Positions 35,830 to 43,809 of a stretch of 64,000 bases of DNA are shown piece by piece. Both the position numbers and the translations under genes were made by a program. The notes under the pieces are model-generated. The model was not told where the DNA came from and did not search any database. It saw nothing but the letters and a program-made list of their open reading frames with translations. Position 1 is the first letter of the stretch, and each line of letters begins with the position of its first letter. This DNA is from an uncultured Collinsella sp. (GTDB lineage Bacteria > Actinomycetota > Coriobacteriia > Coriobacteriales > Coriobacteriaceae): contig UQKW01000005.1 in the NCBI GenBank assembly GCA_900541885.1, positions 57,439 to 121,438 of the forward strand, read 5' to 3'.

Positions 35830-37146
35830 TTATTCTTCCCACTCCAAATGGGAATCCTCCGATGCGCCTTCGCATACTCGCATGACCTCGATACCATGCG
35901 AGCGTGCGAACTCGACGAGTTCTGCGTTGCGGGCGTTTATGGTGCCGAAGGCGGAGGGGCACACGATAAGGCGCGCGCAGTGGACGAGGAGCTCTTTGGC
36001 GCGGGCTATGGTTTTATCCCCGATCGGCTCGAAGGCGCGCTCGGCCACGCATTCCGTCGCCAGGTCGCGCGCGAGCTCGCAGTCGATGTCCCCTTCGTGC
36101 AGAACGCCCGCGTAGAACGCCTTGCCCTGCCGGATGAGCTGGCGAAACACAGCCGACCCCGTACCTGCGCCAGCGATGACGAACGTGTGCGCATCGCCGT
36201 GTGGGCGCCCAATTTCCACGCTGCCGAAGCGCTCGTTGAAGGTGCCATGTTGAAGGCCATAGAGCTCGCCAATCGTCTCGCGCGTGAATATGTCCTCGGG
36301 TGCGCCGGCGCGGAAGACCCGGCCGTCCTTCACGCAAATCACCTTGTCGGCGCTTTTCTGCGCGAGCTCGAGTTCGTGGATGGACATGATGATAGCCACA
36401 TTCCGCGATTTCGCAAGGTGGCGAAGTATTCGCAGCAGGTCGATCTGGTAGCGGATATCGAGATACGACGTGGGCTCGTCGAGCACGAGCACGCGCGGAT
36501 CCTGCGCGATGGCGCGTGCGAGCATGACGCGCTGGCGTTGCCCGTCGCTTATCTGCATGAAGTCGCGCTCGGCGAGCTCTTCCACATGTGCGGTTTTCAT
36601 GGCCTCGTCGACCCGACTATGGTCGTCGGGCGAGAGTGTGCCCATTCGCCCGGTGTAGGGATGCCTTCCCGCCTCTACGATATCGCGGCAGGTGAGGAGC
36701 TCGGTCCGGGGGCGATCTGTCAGCATAACGGCAAGGTTCCTTGCGAACTCCGCCGTCTTCCATCGGGAAATCTCCCGCCCGTCGAGCTCGACCGCGCCGG
36801 CAAGCGGTGCCAGATGGCGTGTGATGGTTTTCAAGATGGTCGACTTGCCCGAGCCGTTCGGCCCGATGAGCGCCACGACGTCGCCCGCGCGAACCTCCAG
36901 CTCGACGCCTTCGACTACGACCTTCTTGTCGTAGCCCGCCGACAGGTCGCTTATGCGGAAAAGCGGCGCTCCGTCAGCCTTCGTTGCGACCGGGGTTTCG
37001 AGGTTCGACTCCGCTCGGAGGAGGCGTTTCGCGCGCAGTTCCGCGCGAGTCGAAAGTGCCTTCTGGCGCTTTCGTGCGAGCTTAGGACTGTTTAAGCATG
37101 GAATGTCCCCTCCGAGCGTTTTGGGCTGCGGCACGAATTTCCCCAT
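35830..37146 (-). CDS. ABC transporter ATPase, BtuD/FepC type, with N- and C-terminal extensions
   Basis: A 438-residue ATPase for metal-chelate or corrinoid uptake. The ABC domain (about 62-300) shows Walker A GPNGSGKST, signature ISDGQRQRVMLARAIAQDP and Walker B VLVLDEPTSYLD. About 140 residues follow it, including the segments TFVIAGAGTGSAVFRQLI and GVLHEGDIDCELARDLA. I recognise this only as an extra domain seen on some clostridial and archaeal uptake ATPases. About 60 N-terminal residues precede the ABC domain, and part of them is encoded by a hairpin repeat related to the intergenic one at 27.3 kb. ATG at 37146 directly follows the permease stop, and no internal start is available. Confidence 0.85.
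   Translation of the reverse strand: MGKFVPQPKTLGGDIPCLNSPKLARKRQKALSTRAELRAKRLLRAESNLETPVATKADGAPLFRISDLSAGYDKKVVVEGVELEVRAGDVVALIGPNGSGKSTILKTITRHLAPLAGAVELDGREISRWKTAEFARNLAVMLTDRPRTELLTCRDIVEAGRHPYTGRMGTLSPDDHSRVDEAMKTAHVEELAERDFMQISDGQRQRVMLARAIAQDPRVLVLDEPTSYLDIRYQIDLLRILRHLAKSRNVAIIMSIHELELAQKSADKVICVKDGRVFRAGAPEDIFTRETIGELYGLQHGTFNERFGSVEIGRPHGDAHTFVIAGAGTGSAVFRQLIRQGKAFYAGVLHEGDIDCELARDLATECVAERAFEPIGDKTIARAKELLVHCARLIVCPSAFGTINARNAELVEFARSHGIEVMRVCEGASEDSHLEWEE
37033..37105. repeat. Hairpin repeat inside the ATPase reading frame
   Basis: GTTCCGCGCGAGTCGAAAG, a hairpin (CGAAAGTGCC / GGCGCTTTCG, 37050-37073), then TTCGTGCGAGC and AGGACTGT align with 27269-27320. Flanks are conserved while the stem bases differ on both sides and still pair. 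On the minus strand it encodes residues roughly 17-42 of the ATPase. Confidence 0.65.
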
Positions 37147-38187
37147 CTACCTCACCCGCTTCTTCAACATGAGTGCGATAACCACCGGCGCGCCGAAGAT
37201 GGCGGTGACGGCGCTGATGGAAAGCTCGACGGGGGAAAACAGCGTGCGCGCGATCAAATCGCAGCCCGCGCAGAAGATGGCGCCTCCCAAGAAGCACGCA
37301 GGAATCACTCGGATGGGCTTCGACGACTTCAGCGCCGACTTAACGAGATGCGGAACCGCGATGCCTACGAACGACACCGGACCAGCGAACGCGGTCACGC
37401 AGGCGGAGAGCATGCTCGCTAGAAGGACGAGCACCACGCGGAAGCGTGCGACGTTCACGCCGACGCTTTTCGCGTAGGCTTCTCCCAGCTGGAAGGCGGA
37501 AAGGGGCTTCGATATCGCGAATACGCATGCGCTCACGGTGATCACCACGACCGTGATGACCGCGACGTCGTCCCAGCCCGAACCCGAGAAGCTACCCAAA
37601 GACCAGTTGTGCAGGTTCACGATGGACTGGTCGTCGGCGAAGGCGATGAGGAAGTTCGTCGCCGCCGAGCAGATGTATCCCACCATGACGCCCGCCACGA
37701 TAAGCATGGCCATGGAACTTATGCGCCGTGCGATGAGGAGCACGAAGCCGATGGTGATAAGCGATCCCAGAAACGCTGCGGCCACCATGGCCGGCGAGGA
37801 CATGGCCTGGTTCGCGCCCAGAAGCACGATCATCGTAAGCGCGACGACGAACTTTGCGCCCGAGGAGACGCCCAAGATGAACGGGTCGGCGATGGGGTTG
37901 TTGAAAAACGTCTGCAGCAGGAACCCGGAGAGCGAAAGTGCCCCGCCGAGAAGCACGGCTGAAAGCACGCGCGGCAGGCGAATCTCCCAGATGACTTGGC
38001 TTTCCATGGAATTGGCCGCGCCGCCCGAAAGGATGCCGGGGATGTGGTCTGCGGGCACGAGCACGCTCCCGATGCACAGGTTGGCCCCGACGAGCACGAT
38101 GAGGACAACAGCGAGCAGCGCCGTCACGACGCGACACCGCGCGGCGCGCCCCGATTCGTCGTATGTCATGGAAAGCCGGCTTCTCAT
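37147..38187 (-). CDS. BtuC/FecCD-type ABC permease
   Basis: A 346-residue FecCD-family permease with about ten membrane helices. Family hallmarks are RLPRVLSAVLLGGALSLSG, NPIADPFILGVSSGA, the ATPase-coupling LGEAYAKSVGV loop and GPVSFVGIAVPHL. Members carry siderophores, haem or cobalamin. It starts four bases after the receptor gene stop; its own stop abuts the ATPase ATG. The upstream cobalamin riboswitch points to a corrinoid, cobalt-tetrapyrrole or related ligand. Confidence 0.9.
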   Translation of the reverse strand: MRSRLSMTYDESGRAARCRVVTALLAVVLIVLVGANLCIGSVLVPADHIPGILSGGAANSMESQVIWEIRLPRVLSAVLLGGALSLSGFLLQTFFNNPIADPFILGVSSGAKFVVALTMIVLLGANQAMSSPAMVAAAFLGSLITIGFVLLIARRISSMAMLIVAGVMVGYICSAATNFLIAFADDQSIVNLHNWSLGSFSGSGWDDVAVITVVVITVSACVFAISKPLSAFQLGEAYAKSVGVNVARFRVVLVLLASMLSACVTAFAGPVSFVGIAVPHLVKSALKSSKPIRVIPACFLGGAIFCAGCDLIARTLFSPVELSISAVTAIFGAPVVIALMLKKRVR

Positions 38188-38191
38188 GACG

Positions 38192-39763
38192 CTAGCCAAG
38201 CTTCCTCAGATAATGGAAGTCGCTCGCGTCATCGCCGGTGAACGCCCCGTGCAGCTCGTCGATAATGTCGGCGGTAGAAGTCATCTGCTGGTACATGTCG
38301 GCGCTTGTGACCCAGACGTTGCCGTTCTTCACGGCTTTGAACTGCGACAATAGCGCGTTTTTGCCTACGAAGTCGTTCAAGGTGACAACCGATTCGTCGA
38401 TGGTGCCGTTGTAGATGATGATGTCGGCATCCTTCGCCGTCGCGTAGAAGCGCTCCATTTCGAGCGTTACTGACGAGCCTGACGTCGACGCCGTCTGCGC
38501 GTCATCGAGCGCGTAGTTGCCGCCTGCAAGCTCGATCATCTGCGCCACGTAGTCGCCCGCCCGCCGCGTGACGGCGGCCCCGTTTGAGTTAATGTAGAAA
38601 TACGCCACGGTTTTACCTGACGACGCGAGCCCCGACGTTTGCTCGACGCGGGCCTTCTGCTCGTTGAACAGGTGCGCGGCCTCGTCTTCCTTGTCGAACA
38701 GGATGCCGAAAAGCTTAATCCACTCGACGCGCCCGAGTGCTTCGGGCTCGCTCGACGACTGTTCGGTGAGCACGACGAGCCCGAGTTTCTGCAGCTTTTC
38801 CTTCACATCGGGTGTGTGGTTGATCATGGTGTTCTCGATGGCGAGCGTGCAGCCCGAGGCCGATATTCGCTCGTAGTCGGGCGCGCTGTACTTGCCGCCG
38901 TAGGCGATCGCCCCACTTTCGAGTGCGCTTTTGAAGCCCGCGACCGAGCAATCGTCGGCCTTCGTGCCCGACATGATGATATTGTCGTTCGCATCGAGTG
39001 CGTCGACCAGGCACATCGTCGCCGACGACACGAGGTACACCTTGTCGGCGGGGCGCCTTATGACCGCGATGTCGGAGCTCAACCCATCAGGTACCTTCGC
39101 ATCTTGCGGCACCACGAGGAAGCGCTCCCCGTTCGAAATGCAGATAAGCCGCAGGCCGCCTTCGAACTCGTCGACAGTGAAGTGCTCGGCGTATTCAAGC
39201 TGAAGCGTCCCCGTCGGCTTCCAGCCGCAGCCTAAATCGGCGTTGTGGAAGTCGGCCGCGGCGCTTGAGGCCGTTCCCGCAGGGGAGCCGCCGCTTGCTT
39301 CGTCGCCCGATTTCTCCTTCATGGTGGATGAGTCGAAGTAGAGCGTGTAGTCGATGGTGTGCGGCGTCGACATGGCGACGGTCTCGGCCGACACGGCGAT
39401 GTCCTCGTCGAGCGTGACGGGTATCTCGAACGTGGAGTTGCCGCCGTCGTTTACGGGCGCGTAGTCCACGCCGTCGACGGTCATCTTGTCGTAGTTCGAA
39501 CTCGACCAGGTGATGGTCGCGGTGTAGGTGTCGCCATCCTTCACAATTGTGGTTGGTGAGGCGATGCTTGCGCGCCCTGACCCGCCGGAAAGCGAGACGC
39601 TCACAGTGTATTCCTGAGAGCCCGTCGTGGCACCGGTCGCGTTCGGGCTCGCACTGCACCCCGCGAAGGGAAGCGCGAGCAGGGCGACGAGAACGCAGGC
39701 GACCGCGCGCGCCGCGATGCTGTGGCGCTTCCTGTTTTCCCCCTTGGGAAGAATCGACCGCAT
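38192..39763 (-). CDS. Lipoprotein receptor: NEAT-like domain plus BtuF/FhuD-type binding domain
   Basis: A 523-residue exported lipoprotein. The signal peptide ends in LPFAGC with the lipid-anchored Cys36. Residues ~50-150 form a beta-rich module (VKDGDTYTATITWSSSNYD, VDGVDYAPVNDGGNSTFEI, then STPHTIDYTLYFDSS) that looks like a NEAT or related Ig-like tetrapyrrole-binding domain; this is recognition by pattern only. From ~220 a class III (helical-backbone) periplasmic-binding fold follows, with the two lobes around ALESGAIAYGGKYSAPDYE and TVAYFYINSNGAAV. It is the predicted receptor of the adjacent BtuC/BtuD-type transporter. Confidence 0.78.
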   Translation of the reverse strand: MRSILPKGENRKRHSIAARAVACVLVALLALPFAGCSASPNATGATTGSQEYTVSVSLSGGSGRASIASPTTIVKDGDTYTATITWSSSNYDKMTVDGVDYAPVNDGGNSTFEIPVTLDEDIAVSAETVAMSTPHTIDYTLYFDSSTMKEKSGDEASGGSPAGTASSAAADFHNADLGCGWKPTGTLQLEYAEHFTVDEFEGGLRLICISNGERFLVVPQDAKVPDGLSSDIAVIRRPADKVYLVSSATMCLVDALDANDNIIMSGTKADDCSVAGFKSALESGAIAYGGKYSAPDYERISASGCTLAIENTMINHTPDVKEKLQKLGLVVLTEQSSSEPEALGRVEWIKLFGILFDKEDEAAHLFNEQKARVEQTSGLASSGKTVAYFYINSNGAAVTRRAGDYVAQMIELAGGNYALDDAQTASTSGSSVTLEMERFYATAKDADIIIYNGTIDESVVTLNDFVGKNALLSQFKAVKNGNVWVTSADMYQQMTSTADIIDELHGAFTGDDASDFHYLRKLG

Positions 39764-39767
39764 GGCG

Positions 39768-40301
39768 TTACTTCAGTGCGTCGGCGCGCAGATCGACGCC
39801 GGCGGATTCGAACACGAGCGTGCGGTCGTACCACTGCTCTTTTCTAATACTCCACGCGGCGCAGGCGGTGTCCTCGTCGAGCGCTTTAACGGGCACGTCG
39901 TAGGTGTACTTGCCTTCCGCGTTTTCCACATAGGGGATGAAGTCGGCCTCGCTCGCGGCGGCAGCCTCGTCGCCCGTGCCCATGAAGAGCTTGCCGTAGC
40001 CCGTGCCGGAAAGCGTCATCACGCAGTGCATGGAGCCGTTTTCCACGATGAGCTGGGCGTCCACAATCCTGAACATGTTCGAGCTGGAATCTACGGTGAT
40101 CGGATAGGTGCCGTCGGCCACCTTGTCGGCGGTGATGGGGGCAGCGCTTGCGCCCTCGGGCGCATCGGCCGTCTGTTCGGTCTTTTCCTGGGAATCGGCA
40201 TCGCTTGCCTTTGCGCTGTCGATTGAATTTCCGCCGCAGCCGGCGAGCGAGAACGCGAAAAGCGCCGCTGACAGGGCGAAGGCGAGGGCTTTCTTCAACA
40301 T
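39768..40301 (-). CDS. Small NEAT-like lipoprotein
   Basis: A 177-residue lipoprotein: signal peptide, lipobox SLAGC with Cys22, a Ser/Glu-rich spacer, then a single beta-rich domain from ~55 (DGTYPITVDSSSNMF, TLSGTGYGKLFMGTG, and YTYDVPVKALDED) resembling the N-terminal module of the neighbouring receptor. ATG at 40301 follows an AGGGGGTT-containing stretch read on the + strand (AACCCCCT side on the mRNA is preceded by GAAAGGAA). It probably hands a ligand to the receptor at the cell surface. Ligand and family name are not certain. Confidence 0.7.
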   Translation of the reverse strand: MLKKALAFALSAALFAFSLAGCGGNSIDSAKASDADSQEKTEQTADAPEGASAAPITADKVADGTYPITVDSSSNMFRIVDAQLIVENGSMHCVMTLSGTGYGKLFMGTGDEAAAASEADFIPYVENAEGKYTYDVPVKALDEDTACAAWSIRKEQWYDRTLVFESAGVDLRADALK

Positions 40302-40365
40302 GGAGGGGGTTCCTTTCAATCGCTTCGACCGCCCGCGCCGTGCGGTGGGCGGGCGGGATGCGAAT

Positions 40366-40437
40366 GCAACGGGCATGCGCCGTCGGTCGGGGAAGGCGCA
40401 TGCCCGTTGCACGGGGACGCGACCGGCGCCCCCGTGC
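40366..40437 (-). repeat. Two strong hairpins between the CbiK and small lipoprotein genes
   Basis: A 16-bp perfect stem GCAACGGGCATGCGCC (40366-40381) with 40395-40410, and an 8-bp stem GCACGGGG (40409-40416) with 40430-40437. No T-tract follows on the minus strand, so an mRNA processing or stability element is more likely than a terminator. Confidence 0.7.
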
Positions 40438-40446
40438 GCGGCGAGT

Positions 40447-41373
40447 TTACAGCTTGGCGATGGCGTCGTCCACGTGCGAGACGTAGATGTCGTCGACCGC
40501 GGCGTTCTGTCCCAGACCCTGGAGCAGGCACGTCACTTCGAAGCCAGCGGCCACGAACTTTGCAGCCCAGCTGTCGGGGTCGGTCTCGTCTGCCATGTCG
40601 TTGTTCGCGTGGTCGCCCGCGACCACCATGAACGGCGCGAGCACGGCCTTCTTGTACCCTGCGGCGCTCGCGGCGGCGATAACATCCTCGCAGGTCGGCT
40701 CAGCCTCGACGGTGCCGACGAAGAACTGCGTCAAGCCCTCGTTCTTGAACACTTCCTGCATCTTGGCATAGTCGGCGTTGGAATCGGCTTCGGTGCCGTG
40801 GCCCATGAGGCACAGCGCCGTCTTGCCGTCGTCGAAGGACGCCATGTTCTCCTTAATGGCTGCGGCCACCTTCTTGTAGTCGTCGTCGGAGGTGAGCAGC
40901 GGGTCGCCGAGCGAGATCTTGTCGAACTTGTCGGCGTACTTGTCGAGCTCGTCTTTCACGTCGGCGTATTCCAGGCCAGCCATGAGATGCGTCGGCTGCA
41001 CGACAATTTCCTTCACGCCGTCTTCCACGCAGCGGTCGAGCGCCTCGGTCATGTTGTCGATCGTGATACCGTCGCGCTTCTTCAGCTTGTCGATGATGAT
41101 CTGCGCGGTGAAGGCGCGGCGGATGTCGTAGTCCTGCCAGTACTTCTCGCGGATAGCGTCTTCGATGGCGCCGATGGTGATGTGGCGCGAGTCGTTGTAG
41201 CTCGTGCCGAAGCTCGTGACTAGGATGACCGGCTTCACGGCCTTCTCCTTTTCACTCGATTTCTCGGAACTCGCGGAGGTGTTGGAGCAGCCCGCGAGCG
41301 CGACTCCGGCGAGCGCGACGGCTCCGGTTGCTGCGGCGCCCATGAAGCCGCGGCGTGACATCTGGTCGGACAT
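40447..41373 (-). CDS. cbiK: CbiK-type cobaltochelatase, Tat-exported lipoprotein
   Basis: A 308-residue protein whose mature part is CbiK, the enzyme that inserts cobalt into sirohydrochlorin. Catalytic and metal-ligand residues are all present: His192 (LMGHGT), Glu223 (GTVEAEP) and His255 (VAGDHANNDM), plus VQPTHLMAGLEY. The N-terminus is a twin-arginine lipoprotein signal, SRRGFMGAAATGAVALAG followed by lipobox Cys29, so the protein should be exported and membrane-anchored. ATG at 41373 follows GAGGAAAGG. An exported CbiK (CbiK-P) is known in Desulfovibrio. It is first in the riboswitch-controlled minus-strand operon, ahead of the lipoproteins and ABC transporter. Confidence 0.88.
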   Translation of the reverse strand: MSDQMSRRGFMGAAATGAVALAGVALAGCSNTSASSEKSSEKEKAVKPVILVTSFGTSYNDSRHITIGAIEDAIREKYWQDYDIRRAFTAQIIIDKLKKRDGITIDNMTEALDRCVEDGVKEIVVQPTHLMAGLEYADVKDELDKYADKFDKISLGDPLLTSDDDYKKVAAAIKENMASFDDGKTALCLMGHGTEADSNADYAKMQEVFKNEGLTQFFVGTVEAEPTCEDVIAAASAAGYKKAVLAPFMVVAGDHANNDMADETDPDSWAAKFVAAGFEVTCLLQGLGQNAAVDDIYVSHVDDAIAKL

Positions 41374-41439
41374 GGTTTTTCCTTTCCTCGGTTTGCCGGT
41401 CCCCCGGCGACAGTTGCTTGTCGGCACAAGCGAAAGAAA

Positions 41440-41459
41440 AGCGCACCCCTCGGGGTTCA
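41440..41459 (-). terminator. Candidate expression-platform terminator of the riboswitch
   Basis: On the minus strand ACCCCGAGGGGT (41445-41456) is followed by GCGCTTTTCTTT. The hairpin is short; it could be the off-state terminator between the riboswitch and cbiK. Confidence 0.45.
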
Positions 41460-41486
41460 CAAGGAGCTAACGCCACGGCGATGCCG

Positions 41487-41625
41487 TGAGGAAAAGGCGA
41501 AGCAGTCTGGCTTGGGGCGCGAGGCGGTTCGCCCGCGCGTCCTATACAGTAATGTCCCTTGCCCAGGATTCCCACCTGGTTCCCTCCGCAAGCCAGCGCG
41601 GGCTGTGCGGGCTCCGCGCCGGTCA
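41487..41625 (-). ncRNA. Cobalamin riboswitch upstream of cbiK
   Basis: Read on the minus strand, conserved cobalamin-aptamer blocks occur in order: GAGGGAACCAGGTGGGAATC, then CTGGGCAAGGGACATTACTG (the C-x-G-x-CCC/ACTGT region), then a variable GC-rich stem, then CCAAGCCAGACTGC matching the AGCCAGxxxxCTGCC end. It lies between a good minus-strand promoter and the cbiK start, about 115 bases ahead of the ATG. By analogy it represses the operon when cobalamin is plentiful. Edges are approximate. Confidence 0.85.
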
Positions 41626-41671
41626 TTTCCTTTTATCCGATTGTCATATGCTCGTTGCCGAAACTTTTACT

Positions 41672-41700
41672 ATGATAGTGGGCACTTGTGAACGTGTCAA
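41672..41700 (-). promoter_or_regulatory. Sigma-70-type promoter for the riboswitch operon
   Basis: On the minus strand TTGACA (41700-41695), a 17-bp spacer and TATCAT (41677-41672). Predicted start near 41664 places the riboswitch at the very 5' end of the transcript. In the 458-nt gap between cbiK and cbiF no gene is seen and no equally good plus-strand promoter. Confidence 0.75.
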
Positions 41701-41831
41701 AGCCAGGGCGGGCGGCATTGCGCCTCCTGCCTGCGTATTTGCGCCGATTGCCGCCGCAGGCGCCGTGTTTTGTCCGCTGCGCGAATGGCGGCGTAAACGG
41801 TTGCGATGAGAAATGGGAAGGGAAGGCTCGG

Positions 41832-42623
41832 ATGATTCATATCGTTGGCGCAGGCTCGGGCGCCGCCGACCTTATCACGCTGCGCGGGGCGCGCCTTCTG
41901 CGCGCGGCCGACGTGGTCGTTTGGGCGGGGAGCCTTGTGAACCCCGAGCTGCTCGCCGAGTGCAAGGAATCCTGCATCGTCTACGACAGCGCGCACATGA
42001 CCTTGGAGGAAGTGCTCGACGTGATGTGCGCGGCAGATGCGCGGGGCGAGGAAGTGGTGCGCCTGCACACGGGCGACCCGTGCCTGTACGGCGCCATCCA
42101 GGAGCAGATGGACGCGCTCGACGCGCGCGGCGTGGACTACGAGGTGGTGCCCGGCGTGTCGAGCTTTTGCGGTGCCGCGGCGGCGCTTCGCCAGGAATAC
42201 ACGCTGCCGGGAATCAGCCAGTCGGTCGTGATCACGCGGCTTTCCGGGCGCACCCCCATGCCCGCGGGCGAGGGCATGCGTACCATGGCGGAAAGCGGCT
42301 CGACTATGGTCATCTTCCTGAGCTCGGGTATGCTCGCCGAGCTTTCCGCCGAGCTTTTGGCCGCGGGCCGCAGCTCCGATGAGCCGGCGGCGCTCGTGTA
42401 CAAGGCGACCTGGCCTGAGGAGCGCGTGGTGCGCTGCACAGTGGGCACGCTCGCCGATGCGGGCGCGCGAGAGGGCATCGACCGTACGGCGCTCGTGGTG
42501 GTGGGCCGCGTGCTCGGAGCTCGCGGCGGGCTTGCGCACAACGGCGCGCAAGCGGAGTCGTACGAGCGCAGCAAGCTTTACGACCCTTCGTTTGCCACGG
42601 GGTATCGGAAGGCGAGCAACTAG
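41832..42623 (+). CDS. cbiF: Cobalt-precorrin-4 C11-methyltransferase
   Basis: A 263-residue SAM-dependent tetrapyrrole methylase of the CbiF/CobM type, acting at C11 in anaerobic corrin synthesis. It opens with IHIVGAGSGAADLITLRGARLL, the GxGxGxxDLxTxR signature, followed by DVVVWAGSLVNPELL, LHTGDPCLYGAIQEQ and VPGVSSFCGAAAAL. ATG at 41832 has a GGGAAGGGAAGG tract upstream. It heads the plus-strand cobalamin operon; the next gene starts one base after its stop. No separate riboswitch is visible in front of it. Confidence 0.92.
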   Translation: MIHIVGAGSGAADLITLRGARLLRAADVVVWAGSLVNPELLAECKESCIVYDSAHMTLEEVLDVMCAADARGEEVVRLHTGDPCLYGAIQEQMDALDARGVDYEVVPGVSSFCGAAAALRQEYTLPGISQSVVITRLSGRTPMPAGEGMRTMAESGSTMVIFLSSGMLAELSAELLAAGRSSDEPAALVYKATWPEERVVRCTVGTLADAGAREGIDRTALVVVGRVLGARGGLAHNGAQAESYERSKLYDPSFATGYRKASN

Positions 42624-42624
42624 C

Positions 42625-43809
42625 GTGGCCTTCGAGCACTACATATATACCGGGACGACCCGCCTGCGCTGCGGCTATACCACGGGGAGCTGCGCCACGC
42701 TCGCGGCGAAGGCGGCCTGCGAGATGCTCTTGTCACGAAAGCCCGTCGGCCACGTGTCGATCGTCACCCCCGGCGGGCTGCCCGTCGAGACGGACGTGGT
42801 CGATGCATGCATCGGCGAGGGGTGCGCTCAGTGCGCCGTGCAAAAGGACGCAGGGGACGATGCCGATGTGACCGACGGCGTGCTCGTGTACGCGCGCGTG
42901 GAACATGCGGGGTCGGGCACGGGCGCTGCGGGCAGCAAGGGCGTGCCCACGCGCGAATCGGAAGTTTCCGTCGATGGCGGCGTGGGCGTGGGGCGCGTGA
43001 CGTTGCCCGGGCTCGAGCAGCCGGTGGGGGCGGCCGCCATCAACGCGACGCCGCGCGCGATGATCACTTCGGCGGTGCGCGAGGTGTGCGCCGCGCACGG
43101 CTTTTCTGGAAATATTGCTGTGACGATTTCGGTACCCGAGGGTGTTGCCCTTGCCGAAAAGACCTTCAACCCGCACCTGGGGATAGAGGGCGGCATCTCC
43201 ATCCTGGGCACGACGGGCATCGTCGAGCCGCGCAGCCTCGCTGCCTTGCGCGACAGCATCGAGCTCGAGATCCGGCAGCATGCGGCTATGGGGCGGCGCG
43301 GAGTCGTGCTCACGCCCGGCAACTACGGCGCGCAGTTCATCTCGGGGCATTTCCACCTAAACGGTGCGCCGGTGGTCTTCATCTCCAACTTTGTGGGCGA
43401 TGCGATTGATTGCTGCGTTCGCGAGGGATTTACCAATGTCCTTCTTGTGGGACACATCGGCAAGCTGGTGAAGGTCGCGGGCGGCATCATGGACACCCAT
43501 TCGCGTACCGCCGACTGCCGCGCGGAGATTCTGGCCGCCCACGCGGCCTTGGCCGGCGCGGGCGCGAAGACCGTGTGCGAGATCATGTCGTCGGTCACGA
43601 CCACGGCGGCGCTCGAGGTAATCGAGGCCGCCGGCGTGGGGGACGCTGCGCGCGCCTCGCTCGCTGCGGCAATCGAGGACAGGTTGCGCCGCCGCGCGGC
43701 GGGCGCATGCGACATCGCCGCGGTCGTGTTCGACGCCGAGCGCCGCGAGCTTTTCCGCACGTCGGGCGCCGATGCGGTTATCGGGGAATTGGGGGCGACG
43801 TATGAGTAA
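42625..43809 (+). CDS. cbiD: Cobalt-precorrin-5B C1-methyltransferase
   Basis: A 394-residue CbiD, methylating C1 of the cobalt-corrin intermediate. It starts with the family hallmark LRCGYTTGSCATLAAKAA. The middle contains GVGRVTLPGLEQPVGAAAIN, and the end region HIGKLVKVAGGIMDTHSR is typical. The start is GTG at 42625, one base after the cbiF stop. Its last eight bases overlap the cbiL remnant. Confidence 0.92.
   Translation: MAFEHYIYTGTTRLRCGYTTGSCATLAAKAACEMLLSRKPVGHVSIVTPGGLPVETDVVDACIGEGCAQCAVQKDAGDDADVTDGVLVYARVEHAGSGTGAAGSKGVPTRESEVSVDGGVGVGRVTLPGLEQPVGAAAINATPRAMITSAVREVCAAHGFSGNIAVTISVPEGVALAEKTFNPHLGIEGGISILGTTGIVEPRSLAALRDSIELEIRQHAAMGRRGVVLTPGNYGAQFISGHFHLNGAPVVFISNFVGDAIDCCVREGFTNVLLVGHIGKLVKVAGGIMDTHSRTADCRAEILAAHAALAGAGAKTVCEIMSSVTTTAALEVIEAAGVGDAARASLAAAIEDRLRRRAAGACDIAAVVFDAERRELFRTSGADAVIGELGATYE

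Noticed and set aside
41671..41676. TATGAT as a plus-strand -10 element for cbiF
   Set aside because: It is the near-palindromic complement of the minus-strand -10; no -35 lies 16-18 bases upstream on the plus strand.
41690..41730. AAAGCCAGGGCGGGCGGC on the plus strand as the end of a second cobalamin riboswitch
   Set aside because: Only the AGCCAG-like end is present; the conserved GGGAA/GTG/ACTGT core is missing upstream.
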